Shown in pieces: positions 28,551 through 38,874 of a stretch of DNA of 64,000 bases; position 1 is the first letter of the stretch; each line of letters opens with the position of its first letter. The DNA comes from Microvirga massiliensis (GTDB lineage Bacteria; Pseudomonadota; Alphaproteobacteria; Rhizobiales; Beijerinckiaceae). The position numbers were made by a program, and so were the translations under genes. The notes beneath the pieces were generated by a model. It worked only from the letters and a program-made list of their open reading frames with translations. It searched no databases and had not been told where the DNA came from. The DNA lies in the NCBI RefSeq assembly GCF_001006805.1, contig NZ_LN811353.1, forward strand, positions 334,487-398,486, given 5' to 3'.

Positions 28551-29750
28551 ATGAGCCAGGAGCGGGATGCCGTCCGAAATCTGATCCGCGAAGAGGTCAC
28601 CCGCGCAGGCCCGATCGAGGAGGCCAAGGGCGCCCTCGAGCTGATCATCGAATCCTCGCTCCGATGGTCTCGGAACGAGGATGGGCTGGTGATCACGGTC
28701 GTGAGCCGGACAGGTGAACCACGCTTCGTGCAAAGGGATGGTCACGAGTCGGCCATGTCGATCCACGACCTCGTGGCGGAGTTGAGAACCCTGCATCCCG
28801 GGCTCTTTCGCGTCGGCAACAGGCCGAACCAGGCTCCGGAGGCGCCCGGCCCGACAGGGCAGGTCGACGAGGCGGGGAGCGACGATAATCCTCTGCCTCC
28901 CGCCTCGCCCGACGAACGGGAAACCCCGCATACCGCATCCGCACAGCCTGAACGGGACGTCTGGTTTATCGGCACGGACGCGCTCGAAGAGGAATTCGAC
29001 GAGGAGGATGATCTCGAACGCCGGCCCTTGACCCAGGTCGGTCGCAGGCTCGCCGGCAATATCGCGCGTCGACTGCCGATCCTGCGTGGGGCGGCACGAG
29101 AAGATGATGCGCCTGAGCAGTATCATCCAGCATCGCTCGCATCCTCCACTGAGCCGGATGCCGCGGAAGACGAGACTCCCCGAGGCTGGCGTGGATGGCG
29201 CCGGCCCGCCATCATCGCACCGGCCGCTCTCGGCCTTCTCGTAGCTGTAGGGCTCTCTGCCGCCGTTCTAATGTCCGGGCGAGGTGAGGCACCAGCTCCG
29301 TCAACGGTCGAGACCGCAGCGCCAGCATCACCCGATCCCGCCGCACAGCAGGAAACCGCCTCTGCGACAGGTGCAACGGCGACGACCGCTGCTCAGCAGG
29401 GAGGGGGAGGCGAGATCAGAGGCATTCCGCAGGTCCTCGACACGGCCGCCCTGTTCCTGAACGGGCGCGTGGTGCGGCTGTTCGGCGTCCAATGGGCAAA
29501 GGGAGCGGGCAGTCCAGACCAACTGACGCAATATCTCGCTGGGCGCGAAGTCTCCTGCACGCCTACCGGTTCAGCGGACCTCTACCGCTGCACCGTGGAT
29601 GGACGGGATCTCTCGACGGTGGTCCTTTACAACGGCGGCGGGAGAACCACGGAACAGGCGACGCCCGATCTCAAGCTCGCGGAGGAGCATGCGCGGCGGA
29701 TGCGGGTCGGCCTCTGGAACCAGCAGGAAGCTGGGCTACCGGCCCGATAA
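28551..29750 (+). CDS. Membrane-anchored protein with degenerate SNase-like domain
   Basis: 399 residues. A cytoplasmic N-terminal domain (1-90) without a family that I know, an acidic disordered linker, one transmembrane helix at about 219-242 (IIAPAALGLLVAVGLSAAVL), an Ala/Thr/Ser-rich spacer, and a C-terminal domain at about 295-393 shaped like staphylococcal nuclease (VVRLFGVQWAKG, LYRCTVDGRDLSTVVLYNGG, EEHARRMRVGLW). The family's catalytic glutamate after RLxGID is absent here, so nuclease activity is doubtful. N-in/C-out topology puts that domain in the periplasm. Cotranscribed with the exported protein before it. Function unknown. Confidence 0.72.
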   Translation: MSQERDAVRNLIREEVTRAGPIEEAKGALELIIESSLRWSRNEDGLVITVVSRTGEPRFVQRDGHESAMSIHDLVAELRTLHPGLFRVGNRPNQAPEAPGPTGQVDEAGSDDNPLPPASPDERETPHTASAQPERDVWFIGTDALEEEFDEEDDLERRPLTQVGRRLAGNIARRLPILRGAAREDDAPEQYHPASLASSTEPDAAEDETPRGWRGWRRPAIIAPAALGLLVAVGLSAAVLMSGRGEAPAPSTVETAAPASPDPAAQQETASATGATATTAAQQGGGGEIRGIPQVLDTAALFLNGRVVRLFGVQWAKGAGSPDQLTQYLAGREVSCTPTGSADLYRCTVDGRDLSTVVLYNGGGRTTEQATPDLKLAEEHARRMRVGLWNQQEAGLPAR

Positions 29751-29869
29751 GATGGCCTTGGTCGCGTTGAAGGTCGGCAAGAGGCTGCCTGATGAAGACC
29801 GCGCCTCGGCCCGGAGGTCAAAACCTTCTTTGGCTGTCGCTGTGAATTCGGGTCGTCACATGACGCGAT

Positions 29870-29893
29870 AAGGGGAGGGCAAGCCCTCCCCTT
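29870..29893. terminator. Bidirectional terminator between convergent genes
   Basis: AAGGGGAGGGC at 29870-29880 pairs with GCCCTCCCCTT at 29883-29893 across two bases, followed by TTTCAATTTT on the plus strand. It serves the SNase-like gene (stop at 29750) and, on the other strand, the DUF4167 gene (stop at 29916). Confidence 0.85.
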
Positions 29894-29915
29894 TTCAATT
29901 TTGAACTGATGAGTC

Positions 29916-30758
29916 CTACTCGGCAGCAGGCGGCTTCGCGCCCTCGGTCGCGAAATCCGGGGTCTCCGCTGCGCCTCCCTCCTCATCTGAGAAGCCCCGG
30001 CGCCGGCGCCGGGGCCGACGAGTCCGGAACTCTCCGTTGGCCTCCGCGGCACCGTTATCCGGTGAGGCGGCCTCGGCCGATTCGCCTTCGACGCTGACCG
30101 GTGCACGGAGCGGAGTGGTCAGGAAGGCCGGCAGTCCGGGCTGCTCGGCCGCAGCGGTATCATTGTTCTCCTCGCGACGCCGGTCGTGGCGGAACTCGCT
30201 GCGTGATTCGCCCTGGTTATCCGGGCGTTGCCGGCCTCCACGCGAGAACCGCTCGCGACGATCACCGCGCTCGCCGCGCTCGTTCCTGTCTCCACGATCG
30301 AAGCGTGGCTGACGCTCGGAATTATCCCGGGGCTCGAAACGCGGCGGGCGCTCGTTGGCCTCACGGGGTTCGAAGGGAAGCTGCGATTGCGGCTGCCCGT
30401 TGAATTCGGATTCCTCGCCGCCATTCGGGAAACCGGAGCGCTCGGGTGCAAAGCCACCCTCGTCCTCGCTCTCCTCCTCGAACGGCCGGTTCTGATACCC
30501 GAACTGCTCGCGAAGCTGCTCCTGGGCCGCTGCGATGATTCGGAAGTAATGCTCGGCGTGCTGGAAGTAGTTCTCGGCAGCCACCGGGTCTCCGCTTGCC
30601 TGCGCATCACGCGCGAGCTGGGAGTATTTCTCGGCAATGTGCTGAGCCGTCCCACGGATCTTCACATCCGGTCCGTTGGACTCGTAGCTCCGAGTCAGCG
30701 GATTGGGACCCTTGTTGCGGTTGCGCCCGCGCATCCGCCTGTTCTGTCCTGGTCTCAT
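29916..30758 (-). CDS. DUF4167 domain protein
   Basis: 280 residues. The N-terminal 90 residues hold the domain (GTAQHIAEKYSQLARDAQAS, NYFQHAEHYFRIIAAAQEQL), a helical hairpin conserved in Hyphomicrobiales and preceded by an Arg/Asn-rich start (MRPGQNRRMRGRNRNKG). The remainder is a long low-complexity Arg/Glu/Asp-rich tail with a final cluster RRPRRRRRG. Both ends suggest RNA binding, as proposed by composition only. The gene is usually found next to prmC and prfA in this order, as here. Confidence 0.88.
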   Translation of the reverse strand: MRPGQNRRMRGRNRNKGPNPLTRSYESNGPDVKIRGTAQHIAEKYSQLARDAQASGDPVAAENYFQHAEHYFRIIAAAQEQLREQFGYQNRPFEEESEDEGGFAPERSGFPNGGEESEFNGQPQSQLPFEPREANERPPRFEPRDNSERQPRFDRGDRNERGERGDRRERFSRGGRQRPDNQGESRSEFRHDRRREENNDTAAAEQPGLPAFLTTPLRAPVSVEGESAEAASPDNGAAEANGEFRTRRPRRRRRGFSDEEGGAAETPDFATEGAKPPAAE

Positions 30759-31112
30759 TTCTGGTCTATGACCCTCGCTGGTTCGTCAGCCCACGCGCTC
30801 TGAAGCCAATCCGCGGAACGGGCCTGCGCCCACCGTTCGCGTGGCGTTTCCGTCAGTTGTGCAACCGCGACTCAGGTCCCGGTCGTGCTTCAGTGTCGGG
30901 TTCGAATGGCCGCATGGGACTGCAAATGCCCCCGCCGACGCGGCTGATTTCGTTTGGTCCTACCGGCGCAGATTTTAGCCCCGATTCGCCGGTTCTCTTT
31001 TGGACCGGGACGATCTCGCCTGAAACCTAGCGGGTTCCGCGGTAGTCGCCAAGGGGGAATTTCACAGGATTACCCGTGATCAAGACCCTCCGGAAAGCAC
31101 TCTGGCGGGCAA
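30759..31112. other. Intergenic region between prmC and the DUF4167 gene
   Basis: About 350 bp without a credible gene on either strand. Both flanking genes point left, so it holds the DUF4167 promoter and the prmC 3' end. A segment with GGGTTCGAATGG near 30898 recalls a tRNA T-arm, but no pairing acceptor or anticodon arm surrounds it. Confidence 0.5.
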
Positions 31113-32006
31113 TCATGCCCATTTCAGGGCGAGGCACCGCCGTATGCCGGATAGATCGTGAGCCACCTTGCACTTCGCAAGGCCCGAGGCACGAGAAAGC
31201 GCTTCGACAGCCTCTGCCTGATCGTAGCCGATCTCGAGCACGAGCAAACCCTCGGGTGCGAGGACATCGCCTGCGGACGCGAGAATCGAGCGATAGGCGG
31301 ACAGCCCGTCGGGCCCGCCATCGAGGGCCGCGGACGGGTCGTGGTCGCGCACCTCCGCGGCCAAGGTCGGGATCACGGCGGACGCGATATAGGGCGGGTT
31401 CGAAACGACGAGATCGAATGGACCTCGCGCCGCGCTGGCCCAGTCTCCACACGCGAACAGGGCCCGGGGCGCGACATTGTTGTGCACCGCGTTCCGCCTC
31501 GCCGTGCGAAGGGCTCCTTCGGACAGATCGATGCCCAGGCCAACCGCTTCGGGCCGCTCGTGAAGCAGGGCGACCAGAAGGCAGCCGGTGCCCGTGCCGA
31601 GGTCGAGGATGCGCAGCGGTGCGGTGCGGCCGGGCAGAAGGCCGAGAGCCGTCTCCACGATCGTTTCCGTATCGGGCCGCGGGATGAGGGTCTCGGGAGA
31701 CAGGGCAAAGCGAAGGCCCCAGAATTCCTGCTCGCCCAGGATTCGCGCGAGGGGCTCCCGCACGAGCCGGCGGCGCAGGAAACCCTCGAGCCGCTGCGCG
31801 CCATCCGGACCGAGATGGCGCTCCGGAAAGGCGGCCAGTTCGCTTGCGGAAATCCGGAGAGCCGCCTCGACGAGCCACCGTGCCTCGAGGGCAGGCGCAT
31901 CCAGGCCGGCTTCGGTGAACAGCTTCCGGGTCAGAACGATGGCCTCCTGTCGGGTCATGGCCCCAGTCGGGGCGACCGGAGGCCCGCCTTCCGGACTCTG
32001 CGTCAC
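31113..32006 (-). CDS. prmC: Release factor glutamine methyltransferase
   Basis: 297 residues. Starts at a GTG (32006) whose GTGA overlaps the prfA stop. N-terminal helical domain for release-factor binding, then a Rossmann methyltransferase with [18 protein letters not shown] for SAM and the catalytic [10 protein letters not shown] motif. It methylates the glutamine of the GGQ motif of release factors 1 and 2. Coupling to prfA, whose product is the substrate, is the standard arrangement. Confidence 0.96.
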   Translation of the reverse strand: MTQSPEGGPPVAPTGAMTRQEAIVLTRKLFTEAGLDAPALEARWLVEAALRISASELAAFPERHLGPDGAQRLEGFLRRRLVREPLARILGEQEFWGLRFALSPETLIPRPDTETIVETALGLLPGRTAPLRILDLGTGTGCLLVALLHERPEAVGLGIDLSEGALRTARRNAVHNNVAPRALFACGDWASAARGPFDLVVSNPPYIASAVIPTLAAEVRDHDPSAALDGGPDGLSAYRSILASAGDVLAPEGLLVLEIGYDQAEAVEALSRASGLAKCKVAHDLSGIRRCLALKWA

Positions 32007-33088
32007 GCTGCCTCGTCTTCGGCGAGGAGGGCTGCCTGGTGCTCGGTCACGAGGGCATCGACCAACTCGTCGAGCCCGGGGCCCGCAAGGACCTCCTCGA
32101 GCTTGTAGAGGGTGAGGTTGATCCGATGGTCGGTGACCCGTCCCTGCGGGAAGTTGTAGGTCCGGATCCGCTCCGAGCGGTCGCCGGACCCGACCTGGGA
32201 TTTGCGGTCGGCTGCGCGGGCGGCGTCCTTCGCGGTCCGCTCGGCATCGAAGAGCCGCGCTCTCAGGAGAGCGAAGGCCCGGGCGCGGTTCTTGTGCTGG
32301 GACCGTTCGTCCTGCACGAGCACGACGATGCCGGTCGGGATATGCGTGATCCGCACGGCAGATTCCGTCTTGTTGACGTGCTGGCCGCCTGCGCCTCCGG
32401 AGCGCATCGTATCGATCCGGAGGTCCGCCTCGTTGATCTCGACGTCGACCTCTTCGGCCTCGGGGAGGACTGCCACCGTGGCGGCGGAGGTATGGATCCG
32501 CCCGGATGCTTCCGTCGCCGGCACGCGCTGGACCCGATGGGCCCCGCTCTCGAATTTGAGCCGCGCGAAGACGCCTCGCCCCCTGATCTCGGCAATGATT
32601 TCCCGGAAGCCTCCGACGGTGCCTTCGCTCTGGGAGATCACCTCGACGGTCCAGCCCTTCAGCTCCGCGTACCGCGAATACATCCGGAACAGGTCGCCGG
32701 CGAAGAGAGCGGCCTCGTCGCCGCCGGTCCCCGCCCGGATCTCGAGGATAGCGCTCTTCTCGTCCGCGGCATCCTTGGGGAGAAGCAGAAGACGCAGGGA
32801 TTGAGCGGCCAGGTCACGCTCCTCCTCGGCCTGGGGCAGTTCCTCCTCGGCGAGGTTCCGCATTTCGGAGTCGGTCGCCGGATCCGATACGAGCGCCTCG
32901 ATCCCGGCGAGGTTCTCCTCGGCCGCTCGGAAGCCACGGATCGCATCCACGATCGGCTCGAGTTCGGCGAGCTCCCGGGACAGGGCGACGAAGGATTCGG
33001 GGTCCGGGCCCGCATTGAGGGTTGCCATCACGATGTCGTGGCGGGCCAGGATGGCGTCGAGCCGTTCGATGGGCGGGGTGAAGGCCAT
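32003..33088 (-). CDS. prfA: Peptide chain release factor 1
   Basis: 361 residues from ATG 33088 ([11 protein letters not shown]); an upstream extension to 33124 is open but not conserved in style. Stop-codon-reading tripeptide PAT in [14 protein letters not shown] and the GGQ motif in [16 protein letters not shown] are both intact, so it recognises UAA and UAG. 107 bp after ptsP and overlapping prmC by four bases. Confidence 0.97.
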   Translation of the reverse strand: MAFTPPIERLDAILARHDIVMATLNAGPDPESFVALSRELAELEPIVDAIRGFRAAEENLAGIEALVSDPATDSEMRNLAEEELPQAEEERDLAAQSLRLLLLPKDAADEKSAILEIRAGTGGDEAALFAGDLFRMYSRYAELKGWTVEVISQSEGTVGGFREIIAEIRGRGVFARLKFESGAHRVQRVPATEASGRIHTSAATVAVLPEAEEVDVEINEADLRIDTMRSGGAGGQHVNKTESAVRITHIPTGIVVLVQDERSQHKNRARAFALLRARLFDAERTAKDAARAADRKSQVGSGDRSERIRTYNFPQGRVTDHRINLTLYKLEEVLAGPGLDELVDALVTEHQAALLAEDEAA

Positions 33089-33194
33089 GGTCACACCGGA
33101 AGATCGGGCCGCATGCCGAGGCACTCGGCTCGGGACAGGGAAGGGCCGCCCCTGCGCGCCGGGACGGCATCGGGAAACGGGGCGCCCAGCATCG

Positions 33195-35462
33195 TCAAAT
33201 CGGGATGTTGTGCTGCTCGGCGAAGGAGATGAGCTGGGAACGCAGGGTCTCGGCGCCGCCCGCGCGGGCGAGTTCCTTCTCGAGGAACGCCCCGACAGCG
33301 CCGGCGTCGAGTTCCAGGAGCATCGCCTTCACGGGTCCGATCGATGTAGGAGCCATCGACAGAGCGCGGAAGCCCAGCCCGATCAGCGCCATTGCCTCGA
33401 GCGGGCGTCCGGCGATTTCACCGCAGACCGATACCGGACAGCCGCTCCGGTTGGCCGCATCCGCGACCGTCTTGAGCGCACGCAGGGCGGGCGCACTCAA
33501 GGGATCGAAGCGCTCCGCTACCATGCGGTTGTCGCGGTCGGCCGCGAAGAGGAACTGCAGCAGGTCGTTCGAGCCAATCGAAATGAAATCCGCCGTGGCG
33601 CAGATTTCCTCGATCTGGAACAGCAGAGACGGGACCTCCAGCATTACGCCGAGCTTCAGGTCTGCCGGCAGAGAATAACCGTGGCGCTGAAGATAGGCGG
33701 ATTCGCGATCCACGAGGGCCTTGGCGCGGGCGAACTCGTCACAGGTCGCGACCATCGGGAACATGATCCGAAGCTTTCGGCCGTCGCTCGCCTTGAGCAG
33801 GGCCCTCACCTGGGCGCGCAGGAGACCCGGCCGGTCGAGGCCAATCCGGATCGCGCGCCACCCGAGGGCAGGGTTCTCCTCCTCGACCGAGCGCATGTAG
33901 GGCAGGATCTTGTCGCCGCCGATATCGAGCGTCCGGAAGGTCACGGGCTCGTCGCCGACCGCCGTCATGACGGCGCGATAGAGGGCCTGCTGCTCGCTCG
34001 CCGCGGGCATCCGCTCGGCCACCATGAATTGCAGCTCGGTTCGGAACAGGCCGACGCCACTCGCTCCCGTTTCGGTGAGGTGGGGGAGATCGACGATGAG
34101 GCCCGCATTCATCTGCAGGGTGATCTCGATGCCGTCCGCGGTGACGGGAGCGACAGTCCTGAGCCGTCGATACTGGGCTTGCCGCCGTGCCCGCAGGCGC
34201 GCCTTCTCGGCATAGGCGGCTTCGACGTCCACACGCGGCCGGATCTGCACGTCGCCGGCGGAGCCGTCCACGATGATCGCGTCGCCGGGCTCGACGAGCG
34301 CCGTCACGTTCGCGACCTCACCGACGGCCGGGATGCCGATCGCGCGGGCGACGATCGCGATGTGGCTGGTCGGCCCACCCTCCTCGAGAACGAGACCGCG
34401 CAGGCGCGAGCGGTCATAGTCCAGGAGGGCCGCGGGCCCCATCGAGCGCGCCACGAGGATCGAGTTCTCGGGGAGGGATGCCCGTTCGGCAACGAGGTTC
34501 CGGCCGACCAGCCTGTGGAGGAGGCGGTTCGCGAGATCGTCGAGATCGTGCAGCCGGTCGCGGAGGTAGGGGTCCGTCTGGCGAAGCATGCGGGCCCGGG
34601 TATCGGATTGCACGCGCTCCACGGCGGCTTCGGCGGTCAGGCCGGAAAGCACGGCCTCGCGCATGCGCCGCAGCCAGCCCTGATCGTGGGCAAACATCCG
34701 GAAGGTCTCGAGAACCTCCCGGTGCTCCCCGTGATGAGCGACGTCTCCGTGCTCGATCAGCTCGTCGATTGATGCGCGGACCTCGGCGATAGCCGTCTCG
34801 AGGCGCGCGACCTCGGCCTCCACGCTCTCGGCAATGAGGTTCTTGATGACGACCCGTGGCTCGTGGAGCACCACGTAACCGAGGCCGACACCGTCGGCGA
34901 GGGGAATGCCGCGCTGATGAAGGGGCTGCCGGAGCGCGCTGGTCGAATCCGTTGATGAGAGCGTCTGCAGTTCACCCGAGGCGAGCATCTCCGCGAGGAC
35001 CATCGCGGTCGTCTGGAGCGCCTCGATCTCCTCTTCGGCATAGGTCCGGAATGTGCGGTTCTGGACCACGAGGACGCCGAGGGTGTTGCCGGCACGCAGG
35101 AGCGGAACGCCCAGGAAGGCGTGGTAGATCTCCTCGCCGGTCTCCGGCCTGTAGGAAAAGGCCGGGTGCGATTGTGCGTCGGAGAGCGCGAGCGGTTCGG
35201 CTGTCGTTGCGATGAGGCCGACGAGGCCCTCTCCCGCCCGCATCCTGGTGTGGTGCACGGCCTCCCGGTTGAGGCCCTCGGTCGCGAAGAGCTCGAGGTC
35301 GCCGTCGCCTCGCATCACGTAAACGGAGCAGACCTCCGCAACCATGTTGGCTGCGATCAGGATCACGATCTTGTCGAGGCGATCCTGTGCGCTGACCGGC
35401 TCCGCCATGACTTCGCGGAGGCGGCGCAGGAGCACGCGCGGGCCGCCGGGAGTCGCTGGCAT
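33195..35462 (-). CDS. ptsP: Phosphoenolpyruvate-protein phosphotransferase, nitrogen PTS enzyme I
   Basis: 755 residues. N-terminal GAF domain (about 20-165, [20 protein letters not shown]) senses the glutamine/2-oxoglutarate state in relatives. An enzyme I module follows with the phosphohistidine in [20 protein letters not shown] and a C-terminal PEP-binding barrel ([20 protein letters not shown]). It phosphorylates the NPr protein and so EIIA-Ntr, regulating potassium transport, PHB metabolism and stress responses. Downstream of lysC by 81 bp and upstream of prfA, the normal order for Hyphomicrobiales. Confidence 0.96.
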   Translation of the reverse strand: MPATPGGPRVLLRRLREVMAEPVSAQDRLDKIVILIAANMVAEVCSVYVMRGDGDLELFATEGLNREAVHHTRMRAGEGLVGLIATTAEPLALSDAQSHPAFSYRPETGEEIYHAFLGVPLLRAGNTLGVLVVQNRTFRTYAEEEIEALQTTAMVLAEMLASGELQTLSSTDSTSALRQPLHQRGIPLADGVGLGYVVLHEPRVVIKNLIAESVEAEVARLETAIAEVRASIDELIEHGDVAHHGEHREVLETFRMFAHDQGWLRRMREAVLSGLTAEAAVERVQSDTRARMLRQTDPYLRDRLHDLDDLANRLLHRLVGRNLVAERASLPENSILVARSMGPAALLDYDRSRLRGLVLEEGGPTSHIAIVARAIGIPAVGEVANVTALVEPGDAIIVDGSAGDVQIRPRVDVEAAYAEKARLRARRQAQYRRLRTVAPVTADGIEITLQMNAGLIVDLPHLTETGASGVGLFRTELQFMVAERMPAASEQQALYRAVMTAVGDEPVTFRTLDIGGDKILPYMRSVEEENPALGWRAIRIGLDRPGLLRAQVRALLKASDGRKLRIMFPMVATCDEFARAKALVDRESAYLQRHGYSLPADLKLGVMLEVPSLLFQIEEICATADFISIGSNDLLQFLFAADRDNRMVAERFDPLSAPALRALKTVADAANRSGCPVSVCGEIAGRPLEAMALIGLGFRALSMAPTSIGPVKAMLLELDAGAVGAFLEKELARAGGAETLRSQLISFAEQHNIPI

Positions 35463-35543
35463 GTTCTGTCCGTTCCCGTACCTCGGGCTGCTGGTCGAGC
35501 TGCCGGCCCCCGGCTGAACCGATGAGGCTGCGCGGCGGCCGCG

Positions 35544-36782
35544 TCAGACCCTGTCCAGGCCGTATAGCGAGTGGAGTGTCCGGACGGCAAGCTCCGTGTA
35601 GGCCGACTCGATCAGGACCGAGAACTTGATCTCCGAAGTCGTGATCGCGCGAATGTTGATCCCCTTCTCGGCCAAGGCCTTGAAGGCCCTCGCGGCGACA
35701 CCCGCGTGACTGCGCATCCCGACCCCGATCGCGGATACCTTCACGACATCGGTGGCGCCCTGCAGGGCACGGTAGCCGATCTTTGCCCGATGCTCCTCGA
35801 GCACCCCGCAGGCGCGCTCGTAATCCGCGGCCGGGACCGTGAAGGTGATGTCGGTCGTGACGCTGTCGTCGGACACGACCTGGATGATCATGTCGACGTT
35901 GATGTTCGCGTCGGCGAGCGGCACGAAGATCGAAGCCGCTACGCCCGGCTTGTCGGCGACGTTGCGCAGCGTGATCTGGGCCTCGTCCTTCGAATAGGCG
36001 ATGCCCGTGACGATCTGCTGTTCCATGATGCTGTCCTCGTCACAGATAAGGGTCCCCTGGCGCGGATCCGCAGGGTCGTCGAAGCTCGAACGCACATAGG
36101 TCGGGACCCGGTGGAGCATCGCGAGTTCCACGGAGCGGACCTGCAGCACCTTGGCCCCGAGAGAGGCCATCTCGAGCATCTCCTCATAGGATACCCGGTC
36201 GAGCCGGCGCGCCTTCGGCACGATACGCGGATCGGTCGTATAGACCCCGTCGACGTCGGTATAGATGTCGCAGCGCTCCGCCTGGAGCGCGGCCGCGAGC
36301 GCAACCGCGCTCGTGTCCGAGCCGCCGCGCCCGAGGGTCGTGATCCGCCCTGTCTCCTTGTGGAGGCCCTGGAACCCGGAGACGACCGCAACCTCGTGCT
36401 CCTCGGCAAAGGATTTCAGGATAGCGCTTCCATCGATCTCGGCGATCCGGGCCGAACCATGCGCCTCGGAGGTCAGGATGGGAATCTGCCAGCCCTGCCA
36501 GGAGCGCGCCCGAAACCCGATATCCTTGAGAGCGATTGCGAGGAGGCCGGAGGTGACCTGCTCCCCGGAGGCGACGACGGTGTCGTATTCGCGCGGATCG
36601 TAGCGCGACGAGGCCTCGCGGACGAACCCGACGAGCTCGTTGGTCTTGCCGGCCATCGCGGAGACCACGACCGCCACGTCGTAGCCGGCCTCGACTTCGC
36701 GTTTCACGTGCTGCGCCACGTTGCGGATGCGCTCCACGGTGGCGACCGACGTGCCGCCGAATTTCATGACGAGGCGAGGCAT
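35544..36782 (-). CDS. lysC: Aspartate kinase
   Basis: 412 residues. N-terminal amino-acid kinase domain with MKFGGTSVATVERI and the substrate loop TTLGRGGSDTSAVALAAAL; two ACT domains at the C-terminus (from about 265) for feedback by lysine or threonine. First step of the aspartate family (lysine, threonine, methionine). Divergent from ubiG across 130 bp. No lysine riboswitch is apparent upstream; the gap is too short. Confidence 0.97.
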   Translation of the reverse strand: MPRLVMKFGGTSVATVERIRNVAQHVKREVEAGYDVAVVVSAMAGKTNELVGFVREASSRYDPREYDTVVASGEQVTSGLLAIALKDIGFRARSWQGWQIPILTSEAHGSARIAEIDGSAILKSFAEEHEVAVVSGFQGLHKETGRITTLGRGGSDTSAVALAAALQAERCDIYTDVDGVYTTDPRIVPKARRLDRVSYEEMLEMASLGAKVLQVRSVELAMLHRVPTYVRSSFDDPADPRQGTLICDEDSIMEQQIVTGIAYSKDEAQITLRNVADKPGVAASIFVPLADANINVDMIIQVVSDDSVTTDITFTVPAADYERACGVLEEHRAKIGYRALQGATDVVKVSAIGVGMRSHAGVAARAFKALAEKGINIRAITTSEIKFSVLIESAYTELAVRTLHSLYGLDRV

Positions 36783-36912
36783 GGGCTGAAAGCTTGTGCG
36801 GAGATCGTGGGATTGGCCTTCGCTAGGCCGGAGGGGCGGTATACATGACGAGGGGGTCTTGCCCTGTCAACGCCACTGCCGGGCTCGATGAGCTCGGGCC
36901 GGAGCCCTGCCG

Positions 36913-37692
36913 ATGTCCGATCCTGCCGCCAGTGTCGATCCCGAGGAGGTCGCCCGCTTCGAGCGTCTCGCCAACTCGTGGTGGGATGCCCGAGGCCCGA
37001 TGCGGGCCTTGCACAAGTTCAATCCGCTGCGCCTGGCCTATATTCGCGACGAAACCTGCCGGCGGCTCGGCCGCGACCCCAAGTCGCCGAGGCCGCTGTC
37101 CGGGCTGTCGATCCTCGACGTCGGCTGCGGAGGAGGCATCCTGGCGGAGCCGCTCGCGCGGCTCGGAGGCTCCGTGGCGGGCCTCGATCCGGCGCGAACC
37201 AATATCGAGGTCGCGCGGCTCCATGCGGAGCGGGCCGGTATCCTCGTGGATTACCGGAACGAGACCGTGGAAGCCGTCTCGGCGCGCGAGGAAACCTTCG
37301 ACGTCGTGCTCGCGATGGAGGTCGTGGAGCACGTACAGGACGTCCAGGCGTTCATCGCGACCTGCACCAGCGTGGTCCGGCCCGGCGGACTTCTCTTCAT
37401 GGCAACCATCAATCGCACGCTCCGGGCTTTCGCGCTGGCGATCGTCGGGGCCGAATACGTGCTCGGCTGGCTGCCCCGCGGGACGCACCAGTGGGACCGG
37501 TTCGTGACTCCGGACGAGCTGAAGCTCGCCATCGAGACGAGCGGCATGTCCGTCATCGATACCACGGGTGTGGTCTACAATCCGCTGCGGGATGCCTGGA
37601 CTCTCTCCCGGGATACGGGTGTCAACTACATGGCCTTGGCGGCAAAGCCCATTGCACAGGGCGGCACAGCGCATGCCTCGAGCACGCCATAG
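36913..37692 (+). CDS. ubiG: Ubiquinone biosynthesis O-methyltransferase
   Basis: 259 residues. Class I SAM fold with ILDVGCGGGILAEPLARLG, NSWWDARGPMRALHKFNPLR near the start, and INRTLRAFALAIVGAEYVLG and LPRGTHQWDRFV, which are UbiG marks. It carries out both O-methylations in ubiquinone synthesis at the membrane surface. Stand-alone gene, divergent from lysC and convergent with the metallophosphoesterase gene. Confidence 0.96.
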   Translation: MSDPAASVDPEEVARFERLANSWWDARGPMRALHKFNPLRLAYIRDETCRRLGRDPKSPRPLSGLSILDVGCGGGILAEPLARLGGSVAGLDPARTNIEVARLHAERAGILVDYRNETVEAVSAREETFDVVLAMEVVEHVQDVQAFIATCTSVVRPGGLLFMATINRTLRAFALAIVGAEYVLGWLPRGTHQWDRFVTPDELKLAIETSGMSVIDTTGVVYNPLRDAWTLSRDTGVNYMALAAKPIAQGGTAHASSTP

Positions 37693-37742
37693 CTCCTATC
37701 GGGCCTGGAGGCTGCTGCCGCTCCAGCACCCATCCTGGAGGA

Positions 37743-38264
37743 TCACTCCGCACCGGCGGGCTTCCACGGCTTGCGACGCACCCGGAGCTGCGCGAGCGTG
37801 ACGGGGCGATAGTTCCAGACATCGACGCCCACGTCGTATTGGCGGGTCTGCGGCCGCAGCCGGCCATGGGAGTGCCCGTGCAGATCGAGCCAGCCACGGC
37901 CCATGTTCTTCCAGGTCCGGAACGCGTAGTGGCAGAGGACCAGCGCCGTGCCGTCGACGACGATCTCCGCATAAGTCTGCCGGCTGGCCCAGCCTTCGGC
38001 TGCGAGCGTGTCCGCCCCGTCATTGTTCCCGACGACGAGGTGCTTCTTTCCGTTGAGAATCGCCAGCAGTTCGCCGATCCGGGAGGCCTTCACGTGCAGC
38101 GCGAAGTCGCCGAGGTGCCAGACCTCGTCCTCGGGAGCGACGGTCTCGTTCCAGTTTCGGATCAGAGCCTCATCGTGCTCGGCGACCGATGCGAAAGGCC
38201 GTCGATCGATGCGCAGGACGCGGGAATCGCCGAAATGGGTGTCGCTCGTGAAGAAGGTCCCCAC
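37743..38264 (-). CDS. Metallophosphoesterase, calcineurin-like
   Basis: 173 residues if the GTG at 38264 is the start; the frame is open further upstream but that part overlaps the DUF1178 gene and is not coding in style. Metal-binding motifs in order: FFTSDTHFGD, HLGDFAL, VVGNNDG (GNHD-type with Asn), LCHYAFRTW and DLHGHSHGR. Phosphodiesterase or phosphatase activity is likely; small bacterial relatives are uncharacterised. Begins 14 bp after the DUF1178 stop, so part of one operon. Confidence 0.82.
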   Translation of the reverse strand: MGTFFTSDTHFGDSRVLRIDRRPFASVAEHDEALIRNWNETVAPEDEVWHLGDFALHVKASRIGELLAILNGKKHLVVGNNDGADTLAAEGWASRQTYAEIVVDGTALVLCHYAFRTWKNMGRGWLDLHGHSHGRLRPQTRQYDVGVDVWNYRPVTLAQLRVRRKPWKPAGAE

Positions 38265-38278
38265 CGGCGCCTGCAGGC

Positions 38279-38719
38279 TCAGTTCTGGGAATCCGGCAGC
38301 ATCGGCAAGGGCAGGATCTCGATGCCTTCCTCGATCAGCTCGCGCGCCTCGGTCGGCGAGGCCTGCCCATAGATCGACCGGTGCTCGATCTCGCCGAGAT
38401 GCATGCTGCGGGCCTCTTCCGCGAACCGGTCGCCCACATTTTCCGCATGCTTTTCGACGTGATCGCGCAGAGCGCGCAACATCTTCCGGAGTTCCACCTC
38501 CTGTTCCGAGAGAACGGCCATGGGGCGGTTCGGAGCCTGCGGAGCCGCACGATCCTTGCGCGCCACCGAGGGCGCCATGATCTGCTTCTCTACTTTGGTG
38601 GATTGGCACACGGGGCAGGAGACGAAGCCCCGCTTGCGCTGCGTCTCGAACGCATCGCTCGAAGGAAACCAGCTCTCGAACTCGTGGCCGGATTCGCAGG
38701 CCAGGGAATACTTGATCAT
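38279..38719 (-). CDS. DUF1178 family protein
   Basis: 146 residues. The N-terminus MIKYSLACESGHEFESWFPS carries the first Cys and His, and SCPVCQSTKVEKQIMAPSV the Cys-x-x-Cys pair, a zinc-ribbon-like arrangement. A helical C-terminal half follows (RKMLRALRDHVEKHAENVGD). Function unknown; commonly found behind a nitrilase-like gene and grxC, as here. Confidence 0.9.
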   Translation of the reverse strand: MIKYSLACESGHEFESWFPSSDAFETQRKRGFVSCPVCQSTKVEKQIMAPSVARKDRAAPQAPNRPMAVLSEQEVELRKMLRALRDHVEKHAENVGDRFAEEARSMHLGEIEHRSIYGQASPTEARELIEEGIEILPLPMLPDSQN

Positions 38720-38874
38720 CGGGTCAGGTCAAACGCACGCGGAGCGCCCTTGCTCGAACGGAGCCGGCTTTCGGATTGGTTGCCGGGTAGGACGGCAGAG
38801 GAGAGAGACATCGGTCAAGTGGAACGGATCGCTCAAGCCGTCAAATGGGGACGGCTCAGCTCCCGTCCAAGACC

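Noticed and set aside
30870..30920. tRNA-like segment with GGGTTCGAATGG
   Set aside because: No 5-bp T-stem, acceptor stem or anticodon arm can be formed around it.
35400..36912. Lysine riboswitch upstream of lysC
   Set aside because: Only 130 bp separate lysC from ubiG, and no conserved lysine-riboswitch core was seen.
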